A stretch of 64,000 nucleotides of DNA from Corynebacterium kutscheri (GCF_000980835.1 NZ_CP011312.1:1178001-1242000), one strand, 5' to 3'; shown: positions 11,720 to 21,407, counted from the first letter of the stretch. Numbers and translations: made by a program. The notes: generated by a model from the sequence alone, not told the origin.

Positions 11720-12244
11720 TTAATCCTCAGGCATGTAGTGGGCTTCAAGATCGCGGAATTTTTCTAAAGCATGTATGGCATGAATCCCATCAGCAGACTG
11801 TAACGCCCAGGTTGGAACATATTCAAAGTCAGGTAACTCTAAGCGGGCAAAACGAGTACCCTCTGGGAAATTAAGCCCATAAACGACTGTCCAGGGATAA
11901 AAACGCGCATCAAAAAAATTGCGTACTTCTACCCCATCAGAGTTAGCGCGTATCCGTGGTCTACGCAAAGCAATAAAAGTGCCCGTTGCTAAGATAAGTC
12001 CAACCAGAAAATAGCCCCACTGGTCGACTAAGGTGACAGTTGTACCAGTATCGCCAATAGCAACAACAACCGCCAAAAATATATGTAGCCCAAGAATAAT
12101 CCCAGCTGCGATATAAGACCACATCTTTAACCTACGGGAGGTTATTTCTATCTCCCATCCTTGAGTGGTTGTGCGAGCGGGATCAGCAGCAACGTAACGT
12201 TGTATTTCTTCCTCAGAAAGCCGTGGGGGCTGATTTTCAACCAT
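11720..12244 (-). CDS. membrane protein with bacterial PH-like domain
   Basis: Function unknown. The 174-residue protein has a charged cytosolic N-terminus, two predicted membrane helices (about 43-63 and 76-93), and a soluble C-terminal half (from [25 protein letters not shown]... region, 95-170) resembling the short bacterial PH domain found next to ribH in many mycobacteria and corynebacteria. ATG at 12244, 11 bases after ribH and 5 before uvrC, so it is co-transcribed with riboflavin genes and uvrC. The conserved position suggests an operon passenger or a membrane-associated regulatory role, not a known step of riboflavin synthesis. Confidence 0.8.
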   Translation of the reverse strand: MVENQPPRLSEEEIQRYVAADPARTTTQGWEIEITSRRLKMWSYIAAGIILGLHIFLAVVVAIGDTGTTVTLVDQWGYFLVGLILATGTFIALRRPRIRANSDGVEVRNFFDARFYPWTVVYGLNFPEGTRFARLELPDFEYVPTWALQSADGIHAIHALEKFRDLEAHYMPED

Positions 12245-12255
12245 AACGTTTAACC

Positions 12256-12744
12256 TTACTCTTTTTCCCTACCCGTATTAGCGATACTACGTAGTACAAG
12301 TGCAGTATGTAAGGCAGCTGTCATGGCCTCGCTGCCCTTATCTTCTATCGAATCTGCGAAACCAGCTCGCTGTCGTGCTTCTGCTTCAGTATTAGTAGTC
12401 AGTACACCGTTACCGATGGCAGTAGATTCATCAAGCGCAACCCGAGTTAACCCAGCAGTTACTGAATCACACACATATTCAAAATGAGGGGTTCCGCCTC
12501 GTATCACGCAGCCGGTGGCCACCACAGCATCATAGTGTTGCGCAAGTTTTTGCACTACAACAGGCAATTCCAGAGCACCAACAACTCGAAAATCAGCTAC
12601 GTGTGCACCATATTCTTGCGCAGTTTCTTGGGCTCGTAGGTGTAATTGATCGCAGATTTCTTTATTCCACGTGGCAGAAACAACTGCTACCTGCAACCCT
12701 CGGGCATCAAGTGCACCAATAGTTGGCAATCCTTCTTTGCTCAT
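12256..12744 (-). CDS. ribH: 6,7-dimethyl-8-ribityllumazine synthase
   Basis: Condenses 5-amino-6-ribitylaminouracil with 3,4-dihydroxy-2-butanone 4-phosphate to lumazine, the penultimate step to riboflavin. The 162 residues show the substrate-stacking aromatic Trp26 in SATWN, GALELP (56-61) and RGGTPHFEY (82-90), with the catalytic histidine at 87. ATG at 12744; a modest AAGGGA lies farther upstream than usual. It follows ribBA by 39 bases and completes the ribD-ribE-ribBA-ribH set. Confidence 0.96.
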   Translation of the reverse strand: MSKEGLPTIGALDARGLQVAVVSATWNKEICDQLHLRAQETAQEYGAHVADFRVVGALELPVVVQKLAQHYDAVVATGCVIRGGTPHFEYVCDSVTAGLTRVALDESTAIGNGVLTTNTEAEARQRAGFADSIEDKGSEAMTAALHTALVLRSIANTGREKE

Positions 12745-12783
12745 GCTCTTTTTTATATCCCTTATTTTTATCGTTGCTCGATT

Positions 12784-14043
12784 TTATTGGTGCAGATTTT
12801 CTGGAAAATCCGCTAACCATGGCAGATCATGTCCCATACGATCTCGCTTGGTAGCAAGATAACGATAATTATCCTTAGTAATATTTGCTGGTGACGGAAT
12901 CCGATCGGCAACTTTTATGCCATAGTTTTCTAATTGTTTAACCTTATGTGGATTATTACTAATCAGATTGATCGTAGTAACGCCTAGATCTTTAAGAATT
13001 TGTGCGGCAACCGAATATTCTCGTGCCTCTGCTGGTAGGCCAAGTTCAAGGTTTGCATCAACGGTATCAGTACCACCATCTTGTAATACATATGCCTGTA
13101 ACTTAGCAAGCAGGCCAATACCTCGCCCCTCTTGACCGCGCAAATAAATAATTACGCCACTGCCAGCTTCATTAACCATTGACATTCCAGCATGTAATTG
13201 CGCACCACAATCGCAACGTTCAGAGCTAAAAACATCACCCGTTAAACATTCCGAGTGGACTCGAACTAGCACTGGTTTAGTAGTAGAGAGTTCATTTTTT
13301 ACTAATGCAACATGCTCTACACCATCAATCATGCTGCGATAGCCAAGGGCGCGAAATTCGCCATGTTGCGTAGGCAACCGGGTTTCTACTACGCGCTCTA
13401 TTTGAGTTTCATGTCCGCGACGATATTCTTGCAGTTGCTCAATAGAGATCATCTTTAGCCCATGAGCATCACTAAACCGGCGTAATTCCGGTGAACGTGC
13501 CATATCAGTGGGATCCTCCTCAGATACCACCTCACAGAGTACGCCAGCTGGGTAAAGACCAGCCAAGCGAGCAAGATCAACGGCTGCTTCCGTATGCCCA
13601 TCACGTACGAGCACGCCACCTTCACGTGCTCGAAGTGGTACTACATGTCCCGGGCGAGTGAAATCACTAGGGATAGAAGCTGGATTAGCTAAGCGACGTA
13701 AGGTTTCTGCTCGTGAGGTAGCAGAAATACCTGTCGTACCGGTATTCGCGTCAACTGTAATGGTGTAGGCAGTGTTTCGTGCGTCCTGATTATGTGCAGT
13801 CATAGCTGGTAACCCGAGACGATCGCAATCTTTAGCTAATAACGGTGCACAGATATATCCCGAAGAATACCGAACCATAAAGGCCACTAATTCTGGCGTT
13901 GCCTTTTCTGCGGCAAAGATAATATCGCCTTCATTTTCGCGATTTTCATTATCGACGACAACTACAGCCTTGCCGGCAGCAATATCAGCAATCGCGTCTG
14001 CTACCGAATCGAGGCGTACGGGGGTATCTTCATCTAAATTCAC
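12784..14043 (-). CDS. ribBA: bifunctional DHBP synthase / GTP cyclohydrolase II
   Basis: Two-domain riboflavin enzyme. The N-terminal domain (about 1-205) makes 3,4-dihydroxy-2-butanone 4-phosphate from ribulose 5-phosphate and shows RENEGD (35-40) and RPGH (130-133). The C-terminal domain opens GTP to the pyrimidine precursor and has the zinc cysteines Cys266, Cys277 and Cys279 (SECLTGD, ERCDCG), plus RGQEGRGIG. The start is a GTG at 14043, six bases after the ribE stop, giving the expected N-terminus. Both substrates for the pathway are therefore produced by one 419-residue protein; rpe, three genes upstream, interconverts ribulose 5-phosphate. Confidence 0.96.
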   Translation of the reverse strand: MNLDEDTPVRLDSVADAIADIAAGKAVVVVDNENRENEGDIIFAAEKATPELVAFMVRYSSGYICAPLLAKDCDRLGLPAMTAHNQDARNTAYTITVDANTGTTGISATSRAETLRRLANPASIPSDFTRPGHVVPLRAREGGVLVRDGHTEAAVDLARLAGLYPAGVLCEVVSEEDPTDMARSPELRRFSDAHGLKMISIEQLQEYRRGHETQIERVVETRLPTQHGEFRALGYRSMIDGVEHVALVKNELSTTKPVLVRVHSECLTGDVFSSERCDCGAQLHAGMSMVNEAGSGVIIYLRGQEGRGIGLLAKLQAYVLQDGGTDTVDANLELGLPAEAREYSVAAQILKDLGVTTINLISNNPHKVKQLENYGIKVADRIPSPANITKDNYRYLATKRDRMGHDLPWLADFPENLHQ

Positions 14044-14049
14044 GATTAT

Positions 14050-14652
14050 TTACTCTACTTGGGTTCTTGTAGAAAGCATCTTTTCGACGTACTTACCTAA
14101 GATATCAACTTCAATATTGACTTCATCGCCAATTTTCAACTCACCATGGGTTGTGTGCAGCAAAGTCGCTGGAATCAATGACACCTCAAACCAGTTTTCG
14201 CCTACCGACGATACAGTCAATGAAGTTCCACTAAGTGCAATTGATCCTTTTTCGACGACATAACGTGCCAAATGGCTAGGCAACTTAAACCGCAAAACAT
14301 CCCAATGTTGGGAATGAGTTCGGGATAAAAGCGTAGTTGTGCCATCAACATGACCTTGCATAATGTGTCCGCCTAAACGAGACTGGGCAAGCAATGCTCG
14401 TTCCAAATTAACCGACGACCCTTTTTCTAAGCTACCCAAAGATGAACGATTCAAGGATTCTTGCATTACATCAGCAGTAAAAAAAGCATCCCCAAAAGAG
14501 GTAACTGTCAAGCACACTCCATTGACTGCTATTGAATCACCTAGGTGTACATCACTGATAACGGTATTCGCAGTAATTTTAATTCGCACACTATCATCAA
14601 GTTTTTCAATGGCAGCAACTTTTCCTACTTCTTCTACAATGCCGGTAAACAC
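14050..14652 (-). CDS. ribE: riboflavin synthase alpha chain
   Basis: Dismutates two lumazines into riboflavin and the ribitylaminouracil. The 200-residue protein is a tandem duplication of a beta-barrel domain: the first begins MFTGIVEEVG and the second follows GHIMQGHVDGTTTLLSR at about residue 97. Both repeats have a conserved G(D/S)S(I)A(V/L)NG- or SLT-type segment. GTG start at 14652, six bases after ribD. Called ribC in some Gram-positive nomenclature. Confidence 0.95.
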   Translation of the reverse strand: MFTGIVEEVGKVAAIEKLDDSVRIKITANTVISDVHLGDSIAVNGVCLTVTSFGDAFFTADVMQESLNRSSLGSLEKGSSVNLERALLAQSRLGGHIMQGHVDGTTTLLSRTHSQHWDVLRFKLPSHLARYVVEKGSIALSGTSLTVSSVGENWFEVSLIPATLLHTTHGELKIGDEVNIEVDILGKYVEKMLSTRTQVE

Positions 14653-14658
14653 TGCACC

Positions 14659-15666
14659 CTATTTCCTTTCTAACCAGCTAAAACTATCTACACCAAGTTG
14701 TTGATGTGCTAACACTTCAAAACGATAAATCCCAGCTATATTTTCAGTAAGTGATTGCGCCAGTAGTGGTATCCCTGCACCTAACAACGCAGGTGCAGTG
14801 TAATCATGAATGAAATCCACTAAGCCTAATTGTAAAAATGAAGTCCATAGTTGATGTCCACCTTCTACCAACACATCACGTGCTCCGCTATCCCATAACC
14901 TATTAAGTGCTAGTTCTATTTCCGTAAACTGTTCAAACCCTAAATCAGTAGTTCTACGACCAATAACTACTCGACGTGGCTGTTGTAGATAAAGGCTGCC
15001 ATCTGGATATCTAGCGGTTAACTGTGGTCGGTCAGCAAAAGCTGTTCCGGTTCCTATAATGATCGCGTCTCGATGACTTCGATCATGATGAACATATTCT
15101 CTTGCCTTTACTCCCGTAATCCATTGGCTCATACCATCTTGGGCAGCAATAAACCCATCTAAGGTATGTGCCCATTTTAAAGTAACTGCTGGTCTGGATT
15201 GTTTAATAGCGAATAACCACGCAACCAAAGCGCGCGGACGCACCCCCAAACATTCCACTTCGATACCATGAGAAGATAAAAACTCAGCTCCTCCGGCAGC
15301 CTGTGGATACGGATCAGAACACAGATACGTTACCTTTTTAATACCTGCTGCTAGTAATGCTTGCGAACATGGCCCGGTTCGTCCTTGATGGTTACAAGGT
15401 TCAAGAGTAACTACCGCATGGCCACCGCGAGCTTGAGCACCTGCTGCGTGTAAAGCCATTACTTCAGCATGTGCACCACCAACCGGTTGGGTCGCACCAA
15501 CACCGACGATTTTTCCACTAGCAGATATTATTGCCGCTCCAACGCTGGGATTCGGGCTAGTTGTACCCCACACCTGTTCTGCGGCCTGTGCCGCTACTTT
15601 AATTGCTTGTAACACAATTGGGGCAGTACTACGAGGTAAATCGTCGACAAGCAGTGTTTTTAACAT
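14659..15666 (-). CDS. ribD: bifunctional riboflavin deaminase/reductase RibD
   Basis: Deaminates the pyrimidine made by GTP cyclohydrolase II and reduces its ribosyl side chain. The N-terminal cytidine-deaminase-like domain has the zinc signature H66-A-E68 and P-C91 to C100 (PCNHQGRTGPC). The C-terminal reductase domain follows (LKWAHTLDGFIA, IGTGTAFADRP, LVEGGHQLW). The start is the ATG at 15666, whose A is shared with the rpe stop (TGATG), so translation is probably coupled; a TTG one codon upstream is less likely. I see no FMN riboswitch upstream. Confidence 0.95.
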   Translation of the reverse strand: MLKTLLVDDLPRSTAPIVLQAIKVAAQAAEQVWGTTSPNPSVGAAIISASGKIVGVGATQPVGGAHAEVMALHAAGAQARGGHAVVTLEPCNHQGRTGPCSQALLAAGIKKVTYLCSDPYPQAAGGAEFLSSHGIEVECLGVRPRALVAWLFAIKQSRPAVTLKWAHTLDGFIAAQDGMSQWITGVKAREYVHHDRSHRDAIIIGTGTAFADRPQLTARYPDGSLYLQQPRRVVIGRRTTDLGFEQFTEIELALNRLWDSGARDVLVEGGHQLWTSFLQLGLVDFIHDYTAPALLGAGIPLLAQSLTENIAGIYRFEVLAHQQLGVDSFSWLERK

Positions 15667-16343
15667 CAATAAGCTGCCTGGGCGAGCTGACGCAGTTCTT
15701 CAACTGCCTGGGCTCGATCAGTTTGTCCATAAATTGCTGAACCAGCGACAAAAGCATCACAGCCCGCCTCAGCCGCAGCGGAGATAGTTTCAGCACTAAT
15801 TCCGCCATCAATTTCGATAAGGGTAGTTAACTTATGCTCGTCAATATAGCTGCGTAAAGTGCGTACTTTTTCTAACTGCTCAGGCATAAATTTTTGTCCA
15901 CCAAAACCTGGTTCCACGCTCATCACCAATACTAAGTCGAATTCATTTAAATTCGGAAGGTAATCCTCGATGGGAGTTCCTGGTTTTATTGAAAAACCTG
16001 CCCGCACACCATGTTCTTTAATCTTGCGAGCAAGACCTAGTGGATCACCGGTGGCCTCAACATGGAAAATAATACAATCCGCTCCAGCTTTAACATAGGT
16101 ATCAATCCATGCTTCTGGGTTTTCGATCATAAGGTGCACATCAAGAGCAAGATCAGTGCTCCTACTAACTGCTGCAGTAACATCACCACCGAAGGAAAGG
16201 TTGGGCACAAAATGCCCATCCATCACATCAACGTGAAGCCAACCGGCATTACTAACAGCAGCTATTTCTTCACCGAGTTTGGCAAAATCAGCAGCTAAAA
16301 TCGAAGGAGCAATAATCGGTCGAGTAAAAGAATTAGTAGGCAT
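15666..16343 (-). CDS. rpe: ribulose-phosphate 3-epimerase
   Basis: Interconverts ribulose 5-phosphate and xylulose 5-phosphate in the pentose phosphate pathway. The 225-residue TIM barrel has the family motifs IAPSILAADF, HVDVMDGHFVPNLSFG, VMSVEPGFGGQKF and EIDGGI, with metal-binding His and Asp residues present. ATG at 16343, ten bases after rsmB; it overlaps ribD by one base. Its place beside the riboflavin genes fits the shared substrate ribulose 5-phosphate. Confidence 0.97.
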   Translation of the reverse strand: MPTNSFTRPIIAPSILAADFAKLGEEIAAVSNAGWLHVDVMDGHFVPNLSFGGDVTAAVSRSTDLALDVHLMIENPEAWIDTYVKAGADCIIFHVEATGDPLGLARKIKEHGVRAGFSIKPGTPIEDYLPNLNEFDLVLVMSVEPGFGGQKFMPEQLEKVRTLRSYIDEHKLTTLIEIDGGISAETISAAAEAGCDAFVAGSAIYGQTDRAQAVEELRQLAQAAY

Positions 16344-16353
16344 AAAAGATAGT

Positions 16354-17820
16354 CTACACTGGCAGTTTTTTCAGTACCGCAAAAAACATGGCATCAGTAC
16401 CATGGCGATGTGGCCACATTTGAACACTTAAGTTCTCGCCAGTATTAAGCATGGTTGGTACTAATTCATGAGCATTTAACTCACTCACCGGTAATGACGC
16501 TAACGCCTTATCAACAACTGATCGAGTTTCGCGTAAATCAGGTGAACATGTCGAATAAACGACGATTCCCCCAGGACGAACAAGATTAATTGCCGAAGAA
16601 AGCAATTCGAACTGTAATGTGCTGAGCTGATTAATATCTGCTTCTTTTTTCCGCCACCGTGCTTCTGGACGACGCCGCAAAGCACCCAAACCAGAACAGG
16701 GCGCATCAACAAGTACTCGATCATAACCTAGTTCAAGATTTGGATTACGACCATCCCCAGTGATAACCGTAACCGGAAAATCACGTACTGTCTTAGCAAT
16801 GAGCTGAGCGCGGTGTTCACTAATTTCAACCGCATCAACATGCGCGCCATCAATAGCGGCTAATGCTCCCATTAAAGCTGCTTTACCGCCGGGACCAGCA
16901 CATAAATCTAGCCATCGACCTTGATCTTCTCCTTCTAATGGAGCTTCTACAACAGCGCGAGCAATAAGTTGACTTCCCTCGTCTTGTACTGCAGCAAGCC
17001 CTTGACGCACTGGTTCAATGCTGCCGGGATCACCAGATTCAAGATAAACCGCGTACGGAGAATAGGTACCTTCAATACCGCCAGTAATCAATGCTAATTC
17101 TTCAGCAGAAATCTCACCTGGGCGAGCAATAAGGTGCACAATTGGTCGTTTCGAATCAGCTTCTAAGGCTGTAGCTAATTCTTCTTTTCCAATAACTTGT
17201 GCGAAACTTTGCGCAATCCACTCTGGATGCGCATGTTTAAAAGCGAGTGCGGCAATTTCAGTATCGGGTGCAAGCTTTTCTAACCATTGCTGCGGTGTGG
17301 TTCGAGAAACTGTTCGCAAAATACCATTGACAAATCCTTTCGCTCTTTCTTGTCCAATAGCTTCTACGATACGCACTGAAGTATCAACAGCTGCATGAGG
17401 TTCTACCCTGGTGTACATAAGTTGATAGGTTCCCAAGCGCAAAGCAGATAAAACACCAGCAGACAAAGAATCAAGGCTGCGACTAGAACACTCGGCAATC
17501 ACTGCATCCACAACCCCTTGGGAGCGCAATGTTCCATAAGTAATCTCAGTAGCAAAAGCAGCATCTCTTCCTGTGAGTCTATAGTCACGCAATAGTCGTG
17601 GTAATACGAGATTGGCAAAACTATCATCTACTTCTACCCGATAAAGCACGTCAAAAGAGATTGCACGCGGTAGGTCAATGTCTTGAAAAATCATACGCAA
17701 ATCGTCTTTAGGCTCAGAGTGTTTGCGCTGTGGTGAACGCCTAGGGGTAACTGACTTGTTGTCAGTTTTCTTCACTTTCTTCTGTGACGATGTACGTGAT
17801 CTAAAACCACCCTGGCTCAT
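16354..17820 (-). CDS. rsmB: 16S rRNA (cytosine-967-C5) methyltransferase family (RsmB/Fmu)
   Basis: SAM-dependent RNA m5C methyltransferase. After a basic, disordered N-terminus of about 40 residues, a NusB-like RNA-binding domain (about 50-190) is followed by a Rossmann methyltransferase domain with the SAM loop DLCAGPGGKAALMGALA and the two cysteine motifs VDAPCSGLG and YSTCS used in catalysis and release. The 488-residue length is longer than E. coli RsmB mainly through the basic tail. ATG at 17820; it overlaps the fmt stop by four bases (ATGA), indicating coupled translation. Confidence 0.94.
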   Translation of the reverse strand: MSQGGFRSRTSSQKKVKKTDNKSVTPRRSPQRKHSEPKDDLRMIFQDIDLPRAISFDVLYRVEVDDSFANLVLPRLLRDYRLTGRDAAFATEITYGTLRSQGVVDAVIAECSSRSLDSLSAGVLSALRLGTYQLMYTRVEPHAAVDTSVRIVEAIGQERAKGFVNGILRTVSRTTPQQWLEKLAPDTEIAALAFKHAHPEWIAQSFAQVIGKEELATALEADSKRPIVHLIARPGEISAEELALITGGIEGTYSPYAVYLESGDPGSIEPVRQGLAAVQDEGSQLIARAVVEAPLEGEDQGRWLDLCAGPGGKAALMGALAAIDGAHVDAVEISEHRAQLIAKTVRDFPVTVITGDGRNPNLELGYDRVLVDAPCSGLGALRRRPEARWRKKEADINQLSTLQFELLSSAINLVRPGGIVVYSTCSPDLRETRSVVDKALASLPVSELNAHELVPTMLNTGENLSVQMWPHRHGTDAMFFAVLKKLPV

Positions 17821-18752
17821 TGAAACATCAAACCTTCTGTACTAGCTAAACCGCGTGCCCAATCTGTTGCTGGCATCATCTTTTTTCCTGGAGCTTGGAT
17901 AGAACCCAACTCTACTGCGGTATCACCAGTGCCAACTAAAACACGTTTCTTTTCTATGTGCAGAGATCCAGGAGCAAGCGTTATAGAATCAACTAATTTT
18001 ACTGGACCAATTTTAAAACGCTGATCAGCAAGTTCTGTCCAGGCTCCCGGAGCTGGTGTCACGCCTCTAATAAGTCGATCAATAACAGCTGCTGGTTGTG
18101 TCCAAATAATCCGAGCATCATTTTTAGAGATCTTTGAAATATGTGTTGCTTCGCCTTCTTGTGGCTTAAATACAGCCGTGCCAGCTGCAATTTCATCCAT
18201 GGTTTGCACTAGTAAATCGCCGCCGCGATAAGCCAAACGAGTTAAAAGATCATCGGCAGTATCGCTAGTAGCAATGGGCTCTTTAATAGTTTTTGCTACT
18301 TCACCAGTATCTAATCCCTCATCGATGCGGAATGTACTTGCACCGGTAATCAGGTCACCATGGATAATTGCAGCTTGTACGGGGGCGGCACCACGCCACC
18401 GAGGCAATAAAGAAAAGTGCAGATTAATAAACCCATGCGGCACCATTTCTAAAACATCTTTAGGCAAAAGATTTCCATACGCAACCACTGGTACACAATC
18501 TGGAGCTAACTCAGCAATACGGGCACGAACTGCAATTCCATCTTCGGTAGCAGTCTTTAAAGTTTTAGGCGTTAATATTTCAATCCCATATTTTTTAGCT
18601 ACCTCAGCTACCGGTGAAGGATGTAGGCTACGTCCACGTCCTTTTGGTGCATCAGGACGAGTTAATACAGCAACAACCTCATGGTTACTTGCAATGAGCT
18701 TTTCTAAAGCTACGACAGCTACCTCAGGCGTGCCAGCAAAAATAAGTCGCAA
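17817..18752 (-). CDS. fmt: methionyl-tRNA formyltransferase
   Basis: Formylates initiator Met-tRNA using 10-formyltetrahydrofolate. The 311 residues contain the formyltransferase core (RLIFAGTPEVAVV at the N-terminus, NLHFSLLPRWRGAAPVQAAI, with the catalytic Asn/His/Asp region) and a C-terminal OB-like tRNA-binding domain. The frame continues 23 codons upstream, but the TTG at 18752 has AAAGGAG eight bases ahead and gives the family N-terminus, so I take that as the start. It follows def by 13 bases: the formylation and deformylation enzymes are paired. Confidence 0.95.
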   Translation of the reverse strand: MRLIFAGTPEVAVVALEKLIASNHEVVAVLTRPDAPKGRGRSLHPSPVAEVAKKYGIEILTPKTLKTATEDGIAVRARIAELAPDCVPVVAYGNLLPKDVLEMVPHGFINLHFSLLPRWRGAAPVQAAIIHGDLITGASTFRIDEGLDTGEVAKTIKEPIATSDTADDLLTRLAYRGGDLLVQTMDEIAAGTAVFKPQEGEATHISKISKNDARIIWTQPAAVIDRLIRGVTPAPGAWTELADQRFKIGPVKLVDSITLAPGSLHIEKKRVLVGTGDTAVELGSIQAPGKKMMPATDWARGLASTEGLMFQ

Positions 18753-18765
18753 TTCATTATCTCCT

Positions 18766-19275
18766 TTAAGCGTTAAACCAGCTAGCTTCGCGAATTTCCG
18801 ACATAGCCTGTTTACGATCAACGGAATCTAATAAGCGCAGAAATAACTGACCATCTAAATGGTCAGTTTCATGTTGGACGCAGCGAGCCATTAAACCGGA
18901 ACACACCATCGAGATGGTTTTCCCGGTCATATCTTGACCAGTAACTTGGACAGTTTCATACCGAGAAACATCACCTTTGATGTTAGGAATAGAAAGACAT
19001 CCTTCAGTTGCCGTCTGCATTTTATCGCCAATAGGCTCCCATACTGGATTAATGATATGCCCGCGCATTCCATCTTCTGTGTGGCTGCAATCAAAAACAA
19101 AAATCCGGCGTAATAATCCAATTTGATTCGCAGCTAAACCCACTCCGCCAGCATTATCCATTGTTTCCAACATATCGTCGACAAGCTGTACTAGAGAATC
19201 GTCGAAAATAGTAATCTCTTCTGCCCTAGTAGTAAGAACTGGATCACCGAAAATACGAATGTCGCGAATGGTCAT
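18766..19275 (-). CDS. def: peptide deformylase
   Basis: Metalloenzyme that removes the N-formyl group from nascent proteins. The 169 residues have all three deformylase motifs: GVGLAANQIG (44-53), EGCLSIP (91-97, metal ligand Cys93) and QHETDH with metal ligands His135 and His139 and catalytic Glu136. ATG at 19275 with GGAAAGGG upstream. It begins the 13-gene run down to whiA, behind a recognisable promoter at 19311-19340. Confidence 0.97.
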   Translation of the reverse strand: MTIRDIRIFGDPVLTTRAEEITIFDDSLVQLVDDMLETMDNAGGVGLAANQIGLLRRIFVFDCSHTEDGMRGHIINPVWEPIGDKMQTATEGCLSIPNIKGDVSRYETVQVTGQDMTGKTISMVCSGLMARCVQHETDHLDGQLFLRLLDSVDRKQAMSEIREASWFNA

Positions 19276-19310
19276 AGAACCCTTTCCAATAAAAAATATG
19301 CGATTTTACT

Positions 19311-19340
19311 TTTATAGTTTTACTTTAATCTGCTTGTCAG
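19311..19340 (-). promoter_or_regulatory. sigma-A-type promoter of the def operon
   Basis: On the minus strand CTGACA (19340-19335) and TATAAA (19316-19311) are separated by 18 bases, placing the transcript start about 30 bases before the def ATG. The block from GACAAGCAG to the -10 box closely matches the pyrR promoter at 34254-34282. Confidence 0.6.
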
Positions 19341-19376
19341 CTCTTAAAGATATCTATTGCTAAAAGTACCTTAGTG

Positions 19377-21407
19377 TTAGCCTACTGTTGCTGGATCAAC
19401 TTGGACTCGCAAGGGCAGGTTATCCCTGCGCAATACTCTAGCGGCTAAAGCAGCTTTTAAGCTTTTACCTAATTGTGAACGCGGGCCTAACGGTGTTCGA
19501 ATAAGGACTCGTTGCAGGGAACCATATTTTTGCTCATCGTATTCACCTGGCACACTTACTCCTGGCGGAAGATCGACTGGGCCAAGGATTTCTGCGTGTT
19601 CAGGTAGTTCCACTAACTCAAGAAAATGTTCAATTGCTGCATATGGTCCATCAATGGCAGTCATATGTACTGCTGGAGGAAAGTGCACCGATTTACGTTC
19701 TTGTAGCTCACGCCTGGCAGCTCCAACAACATCCCACCGAATAAGAAACTGTGTTAAATGAAACGCTGGATCTGCGGTAACAACAACCTCGCCGCCTTTA
19801 TGCGATGGTAATACTAGTGCTGCTGCCGCACACCACTTAGCAAAAGCTTTTTCTGCCGAGCGTAAATCCGGCATTCCAAGCAATATCCATGGATCAAGTA
19901 ATAAACAACTGCCATAAAGACCATTGTCAACGTATGGCTCAGCTCCTGGGGTCGACACAACTAAGGCAGGCTTATTTGGTACTGAATCAGTAATCTTATT
20001 ACCGCCAGAGACAATTACTGGTACCGATGGAAAAGCTCTTCCTAATTCTTCTGCTGTACGCTGTGCCCCAGTAACTATTGCTCGAAGTTTATAAGAACCA
20101 CATTCATAACAACGGAAGTGTACATCAGCACGCCCACACCATCGGCAAGTAGGAAATGCCGTACTGCCAGAAGCACCCGCGGGTATTTCTAGGGAGCCAT
20201 TACAATGACGACACCGAGCTGGAGTACGACATTGAGCACACGATAATGCAGGTATATAGCCCTTGCGTGGAACTTGGATCAACACCGGCTGCTCAGCAGC
20301 TAAAGATTTGCGTGCGATGTCAAAAGCAAGCTGTGGCAATCGTGCTTGTCGTGCTCGTGGATCTTTAGCTAGCTCAAAATCAGAATCACCTGCTGCCCGA
20401 ATAAAAGGCATACGATTTCGTAATGATTCTTTACTTGCTACCAGATCATGTGCCCAACCAGATTCGACCAGTAATTGCACCTCTGCAGTGCGAGCATGCC
20501 CAGCCATAATAAGTGAGGTTTTCTCTAAAGCGCTGCGGGTAGTCAATATTTCTCGTGCATGTGGATAAGGGGCAACCTGCTCAATTAAATTTTCATCACC
20601 ATCGTCTTTAATAAAACACAATTGAAGGTCTTTAACAGGGGCAAAAGCTGCACTACGCGTGCCGACTACTAACCGACCTTGACCATGTAATACACTTAAA
20701 AAACGTCGATACCGTGCGTGTGGTCCAATAGCGTGGGTAAGTTCAACAATCTGTTTAGCGCTGACATATTTTTTGCATTCTATTACTACTTTATCGATGT
20801 CACGCTGATCTGGAACAATGATAAGTGCACCATGTCCACCTAACACAACCTTGGTGGCTAAGGTAGCAATAGCTAATGCCCAATTGTCTCCAGGGGCAAT
20901 CTGCCAAGCAGCTCGAGCTGTTTCACCAGCTAATACTGCATCAACAAAACTTTTACCATGCTGATAAGCCATCCAAGAACTTAAATCGGGCTCAGTGGCC
21001 GTACCTAATTCTTCCCAGCTAGTACTAGTATCAGCTTCTTCTGCTTTAGCTACCCGAGATGGTAGTGCTAACCGGATAAGATCGCTACGGGTGCCAGCAT
21101 ATCGATCTGCTAATGAATCAATAAGCCTGCTAGTAGCCGGTGGATAAACAATCTCAGGTGATACTACTGAGTCCAGCCATAAAAGTTTATCTTCAAAATC
21201 AGAAACACTTGTTCGTTCCAATAAAAGGGCATCAATACTTCGGCCGTTAAATCGAACCCGTACCCGTACTCCTGGTTGAGCTGCTTCATCTTGAGTGGAA
21301 TCAATCCGATAATCGAATACCCGATCAAGTTTGCTCAACCCGAGCAAAGGCAGCACACGCGCAATAGGCGCATGTGCTGCTGGCTCACGAGACGATATCA
21401 TATCCAC
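19377..21407 (-). CDS. priA: PriA-like primosomal protein N', helicase motifs lost
   Basis: PriA restarts stalled replication forks by recognising DNA structures and loading the primosome. This 676-residue actinobacterial version keeps the N-terminal 3'BD-like domain and the eight zinc cysteines (390, 393, 399, 402, 421, 424, 433, 436) but has lost ATPase motifs: the Walker A position reads APGDNWAL (171-178) and the DEAH box reads DDGDEN (268-273). Loss of helicase motifs is known for actinobacterial PriA, so it likely acts as a structural loader. The frame is intact. Start: GTG at 21407, or the ATG two codons later at 21401; neither has a strong ribosome binding site. Confidence 0.9.
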   Translation of the reverse strand: MDMISSREPAAHAPIARVLPLLGLSKLDRVFDYRIDSTQDEAAQPGVRVRVRFNGRSIDALLLERTSVSDFEDKLLWLDSVVSPEIVYPPATSRLIDSLADRYAGTRSDLIRLALPSRVAKAEEADTSTSWEELGTATEPDLSSWMAYQHGKSFVDAVLAGETARAAWQIAPGDNWALAIATLATKVVLGGHGALIIVPDQRDIDKVVIECKKYVSAKQIVELTHAIGPHARYRRFLSVLHGQGRLVVGTRSAAFAPVKDLQLCFIKDDGDENLIEQVAPYPHAREILTTRSALEKTSLIMAGHARTAEVQLLVESGWAHDLVASKESLRNRMPFIRAAGDSDFELAKDPRARQARLPQLAFDIARKSLAAEQPVLIQVPRKGYIPALSCAQCRTPARCRHCNGSLEIPAGASGSTAFPTCRWCGRADVHFRCYECGSYKLRAIVTGAQRTAEELGRAFPSVPVIVSGGNKITDSVPNKPALVVSTPGAEPYVDNGLYGSCLLLDPWILLGMPDLRSAEKAFAKWCAAAALVLPSHKGGEVVVTADPAFHLTQFLIRWDVVGAARRELQERKSVHFPPAVHMTAIDGPYAAIEHFLELVELPEHAEILGPVDLPPGVSVPGEYDEQKYGSLQRVLIRTPLGPRSQLGKSLKAALAARVLRRDNLPLRVQVDPATVG

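Noticed and set aside
15667..17820. FMN riboswitch ahead of the riboflavin genes
   Set aside because: ribD overlaps rpe by one base and rpe follows rsmB by ten, so there is no untranslated space for an RFN element.
18274..18831. 185-codon plus-strand frame opposite fmt
   Set aside because: Antisense shadow of a clearly real gene; low-complexity composition and no ribosome binding site.
19377..21407. priA as a decayed pseudogene because its helicase motifs are gone
   Set aside because: The frame is intact over 676 codons, all zinc cysteines are present, and motif loss is typical of actinobacterial PriA.
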